Of a stretch of 64,000 nucleotides of DNA, positions 14,139 to 25,106 are shown piece after piece (within the stretch, counting starts at the first letter, position 1; each line of letters begins with the position of its first letter). Below the pieces are notes generated by a model that had not been told where the DNA came from, searched no databases, and was given only the letters and a program-made list of their open reading frames with translations. A program made the translations under genes and the position numbers. The stretch comes from Stachybotrys elegans. Its lineage: Eukaryota > Ascomycota > Sordariomycetes > Hypocreales > Stachybotryaceae. Location of the stretch: the NCBI GenBank assembly GCA_020746835.1, contig JAGPNK010000001.1, positions 4,092,001 through 4,156,000 on the forward strand. The letters are read 5' to 3'.

Positions 14139-14898
14139 CTCATGTCGGCTCGAGGTCGGGGCGGTCGCTCTCGGCGAGGGAAACCTAGTGGGAAAATGTC
14201 CAGGTACGGCCCTTCTTTGTCGTCAGTCGAAGCATCCAAGCCGAGGGATCGGTGAATTGGTCAAGCTCGGCGGCTCTTGAGAATATTCCAACAGCCCAGG
14301 CTTGCAAACAGTCCTATCCACTGTTTGGCCAGCTCAACCGAGTGTCGAGGAATGGCTTGGCGAATGCGTGGTCTTTCTGGAAAGGACATCTATACAGTTA
14401 ATTAATTACCTCCGAGAGGTACTTGCCTGCATTGGCACGGCACCGCCCAGTGCCGATCCTGACATTCTGCCCCACTGTCCGGCGAGCAGAAGCTCCCTGG
14501 GCGGTACCCAACTCTGGAATCCAGGGGCTGCATTTCCTTCCACCTCCCAACAACAGAAGTACCTATCCCGTGCGTTTGATGATGGAATATTTCAATTCCA
14601 CCCGAAAAGCCATGGCATGACTGGTTTTGTATCATGAATCATCCCACAGGTAATTACGGCTAGTGGGCTGTGAACGTGCAAGCAAGTACTCTTATAGCAT
14701 TCAATTTTATGCCAATGGCTGTTACCCCATGGCACTGCAGCGATATACAAATGCTGGACCCTTATCCGTAGTCTGGAGTTCACGTGCGATTAGTCCACTC
14801 CCACCTTTCTTATGCCCAAACACTCATACGCAGGCCATTAGTTCACGTACGCCGGCCATCGAACTGTTGGCACGCAAAGCGGCGGGACTTTTTGCAGA
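14139..14898. promoter_or_regulatory. Divergent MNS1/ATG10 promoter region
   Basis: 760 bp between the start codons of MNS1 (-) and ATG10 (+). No conserved element was identified with confidence; short frames here lack protein character. Confidence 0.6.
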
Positions 14899-15763
14899 AT
14901 GGATTTCGAGAGCTTCCCCTACCTGACCCCGAGCGAGTTCGCCGAGGCTTGCCACCACCTGGATAGTCGCTATTGCCGGGCCACGTTGGGCCCTCTACGG
15001 AAGCAATGGAAGCTCAGGCTGTGCACCGCCCTGGACATGTCGTTAGCCTGGGAAGGCGGCTACTCGACATATATACAAATCATATGTCCTCTGCGGGCCG
15101 ATACCACGGGGGACGAGCTGTCGCTGGACCTGGACAAGTTTTCCATTTCACCACAGAATGAGGATGAGAATCTTTTGCTGGGCGATCAAGACATGGTAGA
15201 CGCTGAAGAGTCCGACGAGGTACGTAACGTATGCTGGCCAAAACGCCTCGCATTTCATTGTTCATCGCAGGTCCTAGGCTGTCTTCCCCAGACCCAAGCC
15301 GTCACCAACGTCTGGGTTCGTGACCTATGAGATCCATCTCCACCCCACGTACAGGGTGCCATGTCTCTGGTTCTCGCTTCACGGGCTCCCGTTTGACGAG
15401 GTCGCCTTCAACATCGACACCGTCTTCCGGCGCCTCGTCCCGGACGAGTACAAGGACGGCCTGCGCAAGCTCGGGGGCGTCGGTGGCATTTCCGCAGATG
15501 TGAGTCTCCAGATTGCTTCCCTATCGAGTCAACCTTAGATACCCGGGTATCTTGTAAGAAATAATACGCAACTAACAACGCCTGGCACCCCTCCGTAGCA
15601 TCATCCCATCACCAGCGTCCCCTCCTTCTTCGTCCATCCTTGCTTGCTCGGAGATGCCATGTCAGGATTTCAGTGTTCCAGGGAGGACTATCTCATGATA
15701 TGGCTCGGTCTCGTGGGTGGGTGCGTAGGCCTATGGGCGCCAAAGGAGATGGCCATGGCCTGA
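14899..15763 (+). CDS. ATG10: Autophagy E2-like conjugating enzyme Atg10
   Basis: Atg10 transfers Atg12 from Atg7 to Atg5, a step needed for autophagosome formation. I assemble 235 aa from three exons: 14899-15219, 15278-15499 and 15599-15763. Intron 2 has donor GTGAGT, branch AACTAAC and acceptor CGTAG. Intron 1 has donor GTACGT. Of the possible acceptors, only TAG at 15275-15277 keeps the frame into VTYEIHLHPTYRVPCLWFSL, the block typical of Atg10. The C-terminal Autophagy_act_C region carries HHPITSVPSFFVHPC, with the expected catalytic cysteine at residue 196. The protein is somewhat longer than yeast Atg10 (167 aa), mostly from an acidic loop (about residues 75-107). The stop lies 66 bp from that of U2B'' on the other strand. 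Confidence 0.87.
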
Positions 15764-15829
15764 GTTGCCAGCCACGTTGAACCGCGCCTGGCTTCAGTGA
15801 TGCGCCCGCTTGCCTGGTGTGAGGTGCAA

Positions 15830-16561
15830 TCATTCGTCGTCGCTGTCCTCCTCCATGGCTACATCCGAGTCGCTGTCCTCTTCCTCCTCGTCCCGCGTGC
15901 GCTTCTGACCGCGGGCATCGACATCGGCATCCTTCATAACTTGATCCCCTCCGGCAGGTAGCTTTGGTGGAAGACCGGGCCCGCTGGCCGCTGTCGAGCC
16001 TGGCGCAGGCGCGTTGAAGATGCTTTGCTGCAGCTCCGTCTGCTCGACCGTGGCGGCACCGCTTGCCATGCTTGGAATCTTGAAAGTGCCGTCAAGCTTG
16101 GCGACAAAGTGCGACTTGGACTTGGCATATTGGATTTTCTATTCACACACACACACACGGTCAGCCTGGTCAAATTCGACGGTGGGTGCTGCGACGCTGC
16201 TCACCATTGGACGGCCGAGAAACACCTCGCCTTCAAGAGATCGCATGGCCTGGGTAGCAGCTTGAACATCGCGGAACACAACATGTGCCTGCCCCCGCAT
16301 CTCCATCGTCTTCAACGCCACAATATCGAGCACCGGTCCGTAGGTCGAGAAGAGCATATAGAGGGCTGTTCGAAGGTCGGCCTTTTGAATCTTGGAGGAC
16401 GGGAGATTTGTGACGTAGAGACTATTTGCATGGTTAGAGGCAGATATTAACAACGCGACCCGCGGCAACTAAACTTACGTCTGGTTTGGAGGGATAGGCT
16501 GCACCTTGGCGGGCAGAGAAGCGTTGGGCACGAGGCCACGCGTGGGAACCGCAGTCGCCAT
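15830..16561 (-). CDS. MSL1: U2 snRNP protein B'' (single-RRM form)
   Basis: This protein binds U2 snRNA stem-loop IV together with U2A' in the spliceosome. It has 202 aa in three exons: 16479-16561, 16205-16421 and 15830-16138; introns have donors GTAAGT and GTGAGC and acceptors AATAG and AATAG. Residues 26 to about 105 are an RRM of the U1A/U2B'' class: NQTLYVTNLPSSKI is RNP2, and LDIVALKTMEMRGQAHVVF is the RNP1 region, followed by MKIQYAKSKSHFVAKL. The C-terminal half lacks the second RRM of animal U2B''/U1A. It has a low-complexity linker and ends in a very acidic tail (EEEEDSDSDVAMEEDSDDE). A U1A assignment is less likely but not excluded. Intron 2 carries a GT-repeat next to its acceptor. 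Shares a 375-bp divergent promoter with ARPC1. Confidence 0.88.
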
Positions 16562-16936
16562 TGAATGATTGCGCTCTTTGTAGCAATTGAATGGCGAGAT
16601 ATGAATGGGCACAGGTAGTTCCGGCTGCTTTTGGGCAAGGAAAGGCACGGATATCGACGCTGCAGCCGCGTTGACGAGGTCGAGGCCAAAGTTTTTGTTA
16701 CCTACCTACTTTCACCGACGCCGCCTCGGTTGGTGCTTGCGCCACAATTAGCTTGCTCCGCCAATGAGTGGCTGAGACCTAGATCCCGGCCCAAGCCAGA
16801 CCTACGTAACACCTCCAAGCAGCTCCAACCCCGCCAGCTTGTCGCCCATCAACGATAATTTAATCCACCGCTTCAGCACCTCCTACAACACGATAGTAGA
16901 GAGCTACTCCTATCGTACCTATACCGACACTTCACA
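16562..16936. promoter_or_regulatory. Short divergent promoter, U2B''/ARPC1
   Basis: 375 bp between two start codons on opposite strands. Contains TACCTACC-type repeats around 16699 and a CA-rich leader before the ARPC1 start. A shared bidirectional promoter is inferred from spacing. Confidence 0.6.
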
Positions 16937-18145
16937 ATGGCCGCTCCCGAAGTCCATCACCTCTTCCACGCGCCGATTGCCGACCACTCCTTCTCGGCCG
17001 ATCACGCAACGCTAGCCGTCACCAGAGAATCGACAGTCGAGCTCTACGGCAAGGTTGGCAATGCCTTCAAGCTCAAGGACCAGCTCAAGGGCCACGACAA
17101 GACCGTCACTAGCGTCGATATTGCTCCCAACAGTGGGCGCATCGTGACCTGCTCTCAGGGTGAGTGACTTCCCGTCTCTGTCTAATGTGCGCGACCTGCT
17201 GACAGTCCAGGACAGATCGTAATGCTCTTGTCTGGGAGCCCTCCCCTGAGGGCTACAAGCCGACCCTAGTCCTCCTCCGCATCAGCCGCGCCGCCACATT
17301 TGTCCGCTGGTCCCCCTCTGAGACCAAGTTCGCCGTCGGCTCCGGCGACCGAGTCATCGCCGTCTGCTACTTTGAGGAGGAGAACGACTGGTGGGTGTCC
17401 AAGCACCTCAAGAAGCCCATCCGCAGCACCATCACCAGCGTCGCCTGGCACCCCAACTCGGTCCTCCTAGCTGCGGGTTCCACCGATGCCCACGCCCGCG
17501 TCTTCTCCGGCTTCATCAAGGGCGTCGACGCCCGTCCCGACCCCGGCGTCTGGGGCGAGCGCCTCCCCTTCAACACCGTCTGCGGCGAGTTCCTCAACAA
17601 CTCCGCCGGATGGGTCCACTCGGTCGCCTTCTCCCCCAGCGGAGACAGCCTGGCTTTTGCCGCCCACGACAGCAGCATCACGGTCGTCTATCCCACCGGG
17701 CCTGAGCAGCCTCCCCGCGCCGTCGTAACCATCCCCACCCAGCAGCTCCCCTTCAAGAGCCTGATCTGGAAGTCGGAGGATGAGATTATTGCCGCAGGTT
17801 ATGACTGCCAGGCTTTCCGCTTCCAAGGAGGCGAGTCGGGCTGGCAACTCACGGGCAGCGTGGAATCCACCCAGGCAGGACGTCCAGGGCTGAGCGAGCA
17901 TCGCGAGGAGTCAGCTCTGAACATGTTCCGACAGATGGATCTCAAGGGCAAGGCAAAGGACGATACACAGCTCAAGACTGTTCATCAGAACACCATTACT
18001 ATGATTCGACCCTACATCACCTCCGGATCCGAGGTCACCCAGTTCAGTTGTAAGTCTCCCTTTAGACTTTGAGTGTTGAGTCAATGACTAATTTGCATGT
18101 TTAGCGAGCGGTGTCGATGGCAGAGTTGTAATCTGGTCGATCTAG
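16937..18145 (+). CDS. ARC40: Arp2/3 complex 40-kDa WD-repeat subunit (ARPC1/Arc40)
   Basis: This is the WD40 beta-propeller subunit of the Arp2/3 actin-branching complex, acting at endocytic patches and hyphal tips. It has 365 aa in three exons: 16937-17159, 17216-18049 and 18105-18145, with donors GTGAGT and GTAAGT and acceptors GACAG and TTTAG. The last exon encodes only 14 codons (ending GRVVIWSI) and would be missed without splicing. WD repeats are visible as KGHDKTVTSVDIAP, AATFVRWSP, STITSVAWHP, GWVHSVAFSP and SSITVVYP. The insertion around residues 285-325 (ESALNMFRQMDLKGKAKDD) fits the helix with which ARPC1 contacts Arp2/3 in the family. Length matches the family (about 360-380 aa). 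Converges with the DUF6604 gene, stops 281 bp apart. Confidence 0.95.
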
Positions 18146-18426
18146 GCTTGAAGAGACGGACTTGAAGGATGGAAATGCATCCGCGGTAACCTCTATATTG
18201 GTATTAACCTCTGCCGGGGACCAGCAAGCTCTATGAAATATAGCATGTAGTGGATGGTTGTTAGCCGCCCCCTCACAATGAGTAGGTCAGGCTCCAAAGA
18301 CAGCTCCCACTTGAAACTGCCGGTTCATACGCAACTCCTGAATCTTCTTTGCCGACGTAGTTATAATGTTTATGTGTGCTTCATCCATCGCCTAACCCCC
18401 AGGTCCAGAGAACTCTCAGTTCTGAA

Positions 18427-20968
18427 TCAGGCCCAAACTTGCGCCAATCTCAATGCGCACTCGGGCTCCCCCTCTACCCTGGCAAGCATGTGCACGATCT
18501 CTTTTCTCACGGAGCCTTTGTTTTTGCAAAACGTCCGTAGAGATGTACTCAGGGAATGGCCCTTGTCAAGCAGGTATGTCCTCAGAATCTCGCCGCAGCT
18601 GACAATAATGTTGTGTGGTCCGGTCACATACTTTCCAAGCCCCTTCGTATTTTGTTCGAGTTCGCGGGCGATGCGAAGGGCTAGGGTCACAATACTGGCG
18701 ATTTTATTATCATCCACCATATAGTTGACATAATGGTGCGCGACGAATCTTGTATGCTCTTTCCTCTGGATTAGCTGGAGGATCTCGATGGAGCGCTGGT
18801 GCATGGCAAAGTAGTTGAAGAGTAGAGCGGGCTCTTCCTCGTGAAGTTTCTTCCTCAGCAAGATAAAGAGTTGAGGAGCGTCAATGATGCATGCTTTGAG
18901 CTGTTTCTGCTTGCCTCCAGTCGCCTCCTCAGTCTTGACGCCAACAGCCTCGTCTTTCAAGCACTCATCAAGAAGGTCGTGTAGGTCGCAGAATTGGAAA
19001 ATGAGGCCGGTGGCCTGATTCTTGCGGTGCTGGTATCGATATATATTCGCAGTCTTCGTGGGTGGTTTGAGAAGCATAGTGGTCCGATCCGACTCAGGCT
19101 GGTGGTCTTTCGGGGGCTCCTGGGCCAAAGATACATCCGTTGCTCGAGCAAGTCTCTCCAAAGACTCTGTAGCATTTCTTGGTCGGGGACCCATAAAGAT
19201 TGTTTCTTCACCATGCATCTTGATAAAAAGATCCATGTCGGGCCACGACAGCCGCTGGCCCGTCTGCGTCTCGACCAGGTTGTGGAGGAAAGCCAGCTGC
19301 TGGACCTCGTACCACTGGTTGACAAGCCGTATTCCAGCCGCCTGCATGCGAGTGTTGAGATGAAACATCAACATCCCGCAAAGTATCGGGTTTTGTGACA
19401 ACAAAACCATGGCTGGTGGTTTGGTTGGCTTCTCCACGGGCCGGCCATATATCCTTCTAATTCGCGTCATAGGATCTTCATTGATAAATCGGTTGATGAG
19501 AAATGAAATATTCTCAATCTCCTTGTCTCTCTCGGGTGGCCAAAAATCGGGCTTGGAGTTTGTGCGAGACAACTTCTCAAAGTCCCCAATGCTGCGAGAT
19601 ATGCGCGAGCTGGTCAGGCGTAGATCGTCGAAGGCGCTCAGGCGCGCATGCCTCATTGCACGATGTATGTCGATCATAACCTGAATCGCAAAATAGAACC
19701 ACAAGCTTATCCTCTGGCTGTCGAAGTACTCAATGATTCGGAGAGTGACACGGTCGCATGGAAACCCAGATATATACCCCGCCAGGCTGTATGTGGCAAC
19801 CTGCGCTAGAAGCTCCGTCACCAAGGCTTTGTCCTCACGATGCCTGTCGGCAAGAGACGTCTCTTCCCGGTAGGTCGTGGGGTCATACGGCTCATAGGAG
19901 TACGGCACACGTGAATCTCCAGGTGGCTCGGGGCGGTCCGGAATGAGTGACCTGGACCATACAAAGATCCATTCCAGGAGATCCTCCATTGACTCGTCGA
20001 ACGGTAATTCATTTTCGGGAGTCGGCGAACCATCCTCGCCTCTGGCGGTGCGTGCGATGAATAGCACAATATCTTGTAGAGTTTGGCCTGCAGTAGAGAT
20101 TCTCCCTGGCACCGTGAGGACAACTTCGCCGATGACCAAGCCTGCGAATCGCAGTACAGTGTCGGTGGTGATGGAAGCGCTCATCAGGTCGATCTCAAGA
20201 CGGGAGTACTGTTGCCACTATTGTACATTAGCGACACGGCCACAAGATCACGGGCTGGCAGCTTACAGTCTTGGAGAGGGCTTGTCTCCAGATATGAAGA
20301 TCGTGGAACAAACAAAGCCATTTGAAAAATGAAGACTTCAAGTAGGGCTCGTCTGCTACCACATTCTCCTCCATAGAGGCCAGGAAGCTCTGGTCATAGT
20401 CGCTAGTAGGGTCCGGGGTATCGCCTGTGGCCTCAGCTGAGAAGGTTCCGGGTTGGACCAACTGAGGCTGGGTGCCGACATTGCTCCTAGGTGGACTTGC
20501 AGGTCCTGGCAACATCTGTTGAACTTCTGAGGCGCTCGAGGTCTCGGCTGTAGCCGGCTGGAGGACTTCACAGATCTCCTCGAGGACTTGAACGAAAGGG
20601 GCGGTTTTATCATTGGGGGGAATTTTTGCGCGGTCAAGGAACTCTAAAGTGATACTCTTGCGCATGGAGATGGCGCGTCGACCTGCTGCTAGAATCTCCT
20701 CCGGGACCTTGACAGAAGACTGGGAGAGTGCTTTGGCAAGTCGAAGGTATTCGCTGATGGGCATATAGTGCTCGTTTGGCTCTAATGATACCAGATCTGT
20801 ACATGGTGAGCAATGGTCTCTGACATACTATAACCCCTACTTACCACTGTGTTCTGACTCTAGGATCTCAAGCCCGCACTGTTTGGCAGTCCTGAAGATC
20901 CATCCAGATACTTCGTTGATCTCATCGTGGTACAGCGCCCAGCTGGTTCTGAGATAGCCGGACCGCAT
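18427..20968 (-). CDS. DUF6604-type fungal protein of unknown function
   Basis: The protein has 814 aa in three exons: 20845-20968, 20267-20796 and 18427-20217, joined through donors GTAAGT and GTAAGC and acceptors TACAG and AATAG with all phases closing. The N-terminus (RTSWALYHDEINEVSGWIFRTAKQCGLEI) resembles the start of the DUF6604 family, in which a short helical segment of the form YxxYKxDTxxxxxWLAxTA precedes a long helical region. Residues 95-175 are low-complexity Pro/Ser/Thr/Gln. The remainder is all-helical in appearance, rich in Arg/Leu, without membrane segments or recognisable catalytic motifs. DUF6604 proteins are common in filamentous ascomycetes, often in several copies; their function is unknown. 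The family assignment is by eye, mainly from the N-terminal pattern, and is less sure than the gene structure. Confidence 0.75.
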
Positions 20969-22534
20969 CTTGATATACTGACTGAGGGGACGGTGATAGG
21001 ATGATTGAGTCTGAAGAAATGTGGGCGGTGGGACTGTATGTTTCTGTTGTTGTCTGGTGCGAAGTTTTGGGCAGATCGGTTTGGCTGTAGGATGTGATTG
21101 CAGTTGCGATTGCTCTTTCTGGGTACAATCCGTTGTACCTCCTTGGGCCTTTCTTGCCCGGGAATTGCTGCTCCTGCCTTACCAATTAGACAGCTTCATG
21201 GATTCTGTGGATGATTTCGTTGGCATGGGTAGGTTGTTATTGGGCTGCCTTTCGTGTGCGGATTCAACGTCAAATTCAAGACGACACACATATATATACC
21301 TATGGACTGAGCCAGACCGGAAGCCCGTCGGCCCTCGATAAAGTTTTCTCTCGAAGGCAGCAGCAAAGGTTTGGAGTCATCTGCTGAGAATGGCAGCAAC
21401 CTTGCAGTCATCAAAAACCTTGATATCGCCTCAGCGGCAGCAGCCTCGACCGAGTCCTCCGGAACAAGCCTTCTCGTATGTTGGGCAACCTTGACCACGT
21501 CACGCGCCGAAGCCATTTTCTTTCCAAGAGTCATCTATTGATCCGGTATCGCCTTCATCATCAGAAGAGGCTCCTCCACATATTTCTATCGGTATTCGTA
21601 TGAGCTTCTTTCTACAGGTTTACATGTAGGAATGTAGCTGAGCTTGACCACGCAGCGATGGCCCAGACATGTATACCTAGTAGGCAGAAGTACTTTCCGA
21701 GGGATATCCACTGCATTCACGAAATACTAAGCCATCTCCGTTCACTGCTCGGTGACTGCAGCCTTTTGCAAGAAGCTCTGGGTGAGGTTGCCCTTATCAT
21801 CCAGGCCGCTCAGCGGGCGTGGGTAAGTACGTAAGTTGGCAGGTACTTGTTGTACTTGTAGCAGGCGCGTGGGCCTTTGGCAAGCGGAGGTGGAGAGTGA
21901 TCGAACCAGGTACCCCAGATTTGCGCCCGGGCAAGTGGGGCCTTGGGCTTGGCTGGGGAAGGAGCATTGGCAAGGACAGGGTACTTTCAGGCCTAAGATA
22001 CCACCCAGTAGATGGCCAGGCTATCCGAACGCGATTCTCCATTCTCAAGCTGGAAAGCAGCCTCTCCAGCGGCGTGGCCTTTGCTATATTTTAGCAGCAG
22101 AAGAAAGGCCGGATACGCCATAGTGGCGTGGTACATTAGCCTGTCAGGCACATGGAGGAGTACAGGTTGTGTGATGCGGGAGGTACCCAGCTGTAGGCGG
22201 GCTGCAAGAAAGAAATACAAGTACTGTACCACTGCCAACCGCCATGGCAGTGCTTGCCTTCCATTCAAGGGCAGGACCGTCCGGGATCAGCCTGCTGCGT
22301 CGTATTCATGACCAATTCCTGCCTCCCTTCATTTCGCAACCCCTCAGGACTGCATTCGGACTCCCTCCCTAGACCATGCCTGCAATACATTTCCCCAACT
22401 CTTTCCTGCCACCCATCCCCAAGCCCGTGTGATTCTTCTTGTCACATTTTTTGTCACGCGACGCTCATCTCGCCTTCCTGCCGCGAGCCCTCAGGAATGT
22501 AAGGACAGAGGGGCAGAAAAGGGAAAGCAAGAAA
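20969..22534. other. Upstream region between DUF6604 gene and orphan gene
   Basis: About 1.6 kb. Apart from the doubtful reading frame at 21196-21534 I see no gene. Several GTAC/TACC-type short motifs (for example near 21690 and 21825) occur. Confidence 0.55.
21196..21534 (-). CDS. Doubtful small hypothetical ORF (112 aa)
   Basis: An open frame upstream of the DUF6604 gene begins MTLGKKMASARDVVKVAQHT and has a plausible protein-like composition for about 75 residues (acidic/alanine helix, then LPSRENFIEGRRASG). After the Ile of GLAQSI the DNA reads GTATATATATG, which could be a splice donor. The residues beyond that point look like intron translation. It could be the first exon of a small gene, a remnant, or chance. 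No family recognised. Confidence 0.22.
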   Translation of the reverse strand: MTLGKKMASARDVVKVAQHTRRLVPEDSVEAAAAEAISRFLMTARLLPFSADDSKPLLLPSRENFIEGRRASGLAQSIGIYMCVVLNLTLNPHTKGSPITTYPCQRNHPQNP

Positions 22535-23482
22535 ATGTCAGTGCAGCCGCGATTGCTGCACGGGCTGCGAGGGCCACGAAGAGTCCAATGGCTGCAAAAG
22601 GCACCCGTCTCCTCCCAAGCCAGAGCCCGTCCCAGCAAGTATACCCGCAAGATTGACGATGAGGGCCCCTACTACGTTCTGAGCCCCAAACAGCGCGCCC
22701 AGACAGCCGGGTCCGACTTCTTTGAGATCACTGACCTGCTCCTCGACCTCGATGCCTGGGAAAGCAAAGCTGTGAGGCCAGTGAACGAGGCCGACGAGGA
22801 CCGCATGCTCAAGTCCTGGCACACCATGCCCGTCCTCAGTGCCGCCATCGCCACTGCCAAGGTCTTTGAGGACCAGGTCAACCTCTCACGGCAAAAGGTC
22901 TACGAAACCACGACCCAGCCTACAAACATCTGGCGCCTCACCTCTCACGACCTGCTTACCACCGCGCTGCGCTCCCACTTGCACACGCTCGATGATGAAT
23001 CGAAATCCCTGATCAAAACCCTCCGCCACGAGAACGGCATACCCACCCACGCTTCGGCCCAGGACGACTCCCTTATGCGATGGACCATGCTCCGGTATAA
23101 CGGACAGCGATACGTCAACACAGAGTCCCCGTTGGCTCCGACAACGGACGAATTCGTCAAGGCAGTGAGACAACAAGATTCCATAGTGGGTTTACGACGC
23201 CTCGTGTTCCGGTGTCTGGCTGCTGGACTCGACGTGAGCAGCTTCCGCCCCCATGACAAGCCGGTCGATCGTCGCAAATCCGCCTCCCAAGGTGGCCATG
23301 ATCTATCTCTCGAGATCCTCGAAAGTTGCGTCAGTATTCTCAAGAGCACCAACTACGCACGCTCCACCGTCGTCGACGTATTAACAATGCTCGAAAACCT
23401 CTCCATACGGCTCTCCCAATCAGGCTTTGGCATAGGCGCACCCCTTGCCAGCCTGGCCGCCAAGCTCGGATCGGAAATCTAA
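22535..23482 (+). CDS. Hypothetical protein with likely mitochondrial presequence
   Basis: The protein has 315 aa in a single exon. I chose the ATG at 22535 (MSVQPRLLHGLRGPRRVQW). The open frame extends 32 codons upstream to 22439, but the preceding sequence is C/T-rich leader and the chosen start gives a basic, Arg-rich, acid-free first 35 residues typical of a mitochondrial targeting peptide. The rest is soluble and mainly helical, with segments such as YYVLSPKQRAQTAGSDFFEI, SWHTMPVLSAAIATAKVFE and LEILESCVSILKSTNYARST. I do not recognise the family. Helical pairs near the C-terminus vaguely suggest a TPR/PPR-like fold, but no motif is clear. The gene is probably real given its length, codon composition and start context. 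Confidence 0.62.
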   Translation: MSVQPRLLHGLRGPRRVQWLQKAPVSSQARARPSKYTRKIDDEGPYYVLSPKQRAQTAGSDFFEITDLLLDLDAWESKAVRPVNEADEDRMLKSWHTMPVLSAAIATAKVFEDQVNLSRQKVYETTTQPTNIWRLTSHDLLTTALRSHLHTLDDESKSLIKTLRHENGIPTHASAQDDSLMRWTMLRYNGQRYVNTESPLAPTTDEFVKAVRQQDSIVGLRRLVFRCLAAGLDVSSFRPHDKPVDRRKSASQGGHDLSLEILESCVSILKSTNYARSTVVDVLTMLENLSIRLSQSGFGIGAPLASLAAKLGSEI

Positions 23483-25106
23483 TACATAACGTTTCTGAAG
23501 AACAGCCTACACGGGGCGCTGCAGGGCGCTGCCCAGTGAAGAAGCCTTGCTGGCTTGTCCAATGGGAGGGCCGAGACACATGTGTCTCACTCAGACCGGG
23601 TCAGATGGCCCATCAGAGTCTGGATCCAGGCTTGCCGGGAAAAATCAGGATGACCCATGATAATCATGTCATCAGCATCATCGTAGTGCAGGACACGAAG
23701 CGATTAGCTTGGTACAGCACCCAACTGGTAGCCCAAAATCAAGATGAATACAGTCGTGCCTGGCACATCTCAAACCGCGTGCCTTTCCACGTCATTGCAT
23801 CGACGCTGGGCTTTTCGACTGCGTAGCACCACACAAGCCCAGACACAGCAGGAATACGAAGTTGACCCTTTCCACACCGACACGAACACAGCTGACCAAG
23901 AGGCTTGCATTAGTGTTGTCTCCTCCCACCTAGTCGGCGACCACCCTGTTTCTCGTCTCCAGCAGGATTACTGCTCTGCTCGAGCAGGAACTCGGCCGTC
24001 TCATCGAGGGATGGGGCGCCTCTCCCTCCTCCTCCTCAGGTCCTGGGATGCTGTGTACCGTGGGGTATATTCCACAAGTGTGTATCGGTGGATTTTGAAG
24101 ATGCTACGCAAGCACATCGCGGCCAACCTAGCACCCACCTTTTATCGTCCTTGGCCCGGCTTAAGAAGATGAAAGAAGACAGTCCCCCACCGGCATATTT
24201 GATGCAAATGAGGACCCCCCTCAAGTGGAGTAAGCACCCAAGCTGAGGCTCGTAGGGCTGAGATGGACGGCACACTCAAGCGGTCAGTAAGGTCAGGCAA
24301 TCAAGCCGACGCACGCGTCAATGCTTACCCAGTGCCACCGAGGAGCATGAACAGTGCAAAAGCCTGACGAGATCCGAGTGGTGTGCCAGAGCAAGCGGTA
24401 CTTGTCCCGCTACATCATCTGGGCTGATGCTCAGCAGTTCGACAGAAACACTCGGGGAGACGCCGGTGTAATCGTATCATTCTTGGTCGAGGCCGCTCGG
24501 GGAGGGGGAGCTGCCCGGACGGCTTCTTGGATTGGCAGATCAATGTCCATCTTGGCTTGAAGCGGTATCAAGCCGCGAAGGAGTAAGGTGCCCGAGCTGA
24601 CAACCACACCTGGTGGTGGGTGCCTGGCTAGTCGCTCAATCTATGGAGGATAAGGTGCTGGATCCGATAGGGAATTGGGAGTTGTCTCACCTCAAACCAC
24701 CCCGGACCTTGCTCAAGTCTCTCTCCAGCCCCTCCAAGGACGTGTGTGGCTGAGAATGTCTCCAATCATGATCGTGTCCGTATCGCGGACACAATCATGC
24801 CGTGCAACGCCACGGGTCTGCCCGGAGGAGGGCCAGCGATAGCACCCCTCTCTTCTTCGATAGTTTTCAGCTGCAGCTTTGACCCATTCATTACCTGTCG
24901 TTCAGGTCCTGATGTCCAAGGCACTCCATGTTGCCTATTCATTTGTCCGACAGTCCCCTGACCTTCATTTATCGACCATAACAGTTGCAAGAAGCTTGCC
25001 GAGACACCACAGAAACATCTTCCGTTTCCGACAGCATCTGCGTCTTCGACTCTGATCCTGTCTCTTCCTATGAGATGGGTCTTTGTACCCCTTTCAACGC
25101 AAAGCC
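23483..25106. other. Intergenic region upstream of the kelch gene
   Basis: About 1.6 kb with no supported gene. It contains the 33-bp inverted repeat at 24767-24799, about 310 bp before the kelch start codon. Confidence 0.6.
24767..24799. promoter_or_regulatory. Inverted repeat with CCG-N5-CGG core
   Basis: Two 14-bp arms around a 5-bp spacer (TATCG); 13 of 14 positions pair, the single mismatch being C773/A793 of the 24-kb block. The inner arms read GTGTCCG and CGGACAC, so the centre is CCG-N5-CGG, the layout bound by dimeric Zn(II)2Cys6 activators of fungi. It lies 308 bp upstream of the kelch gene. A regulatory role is inferred. Confidence 0.5.
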
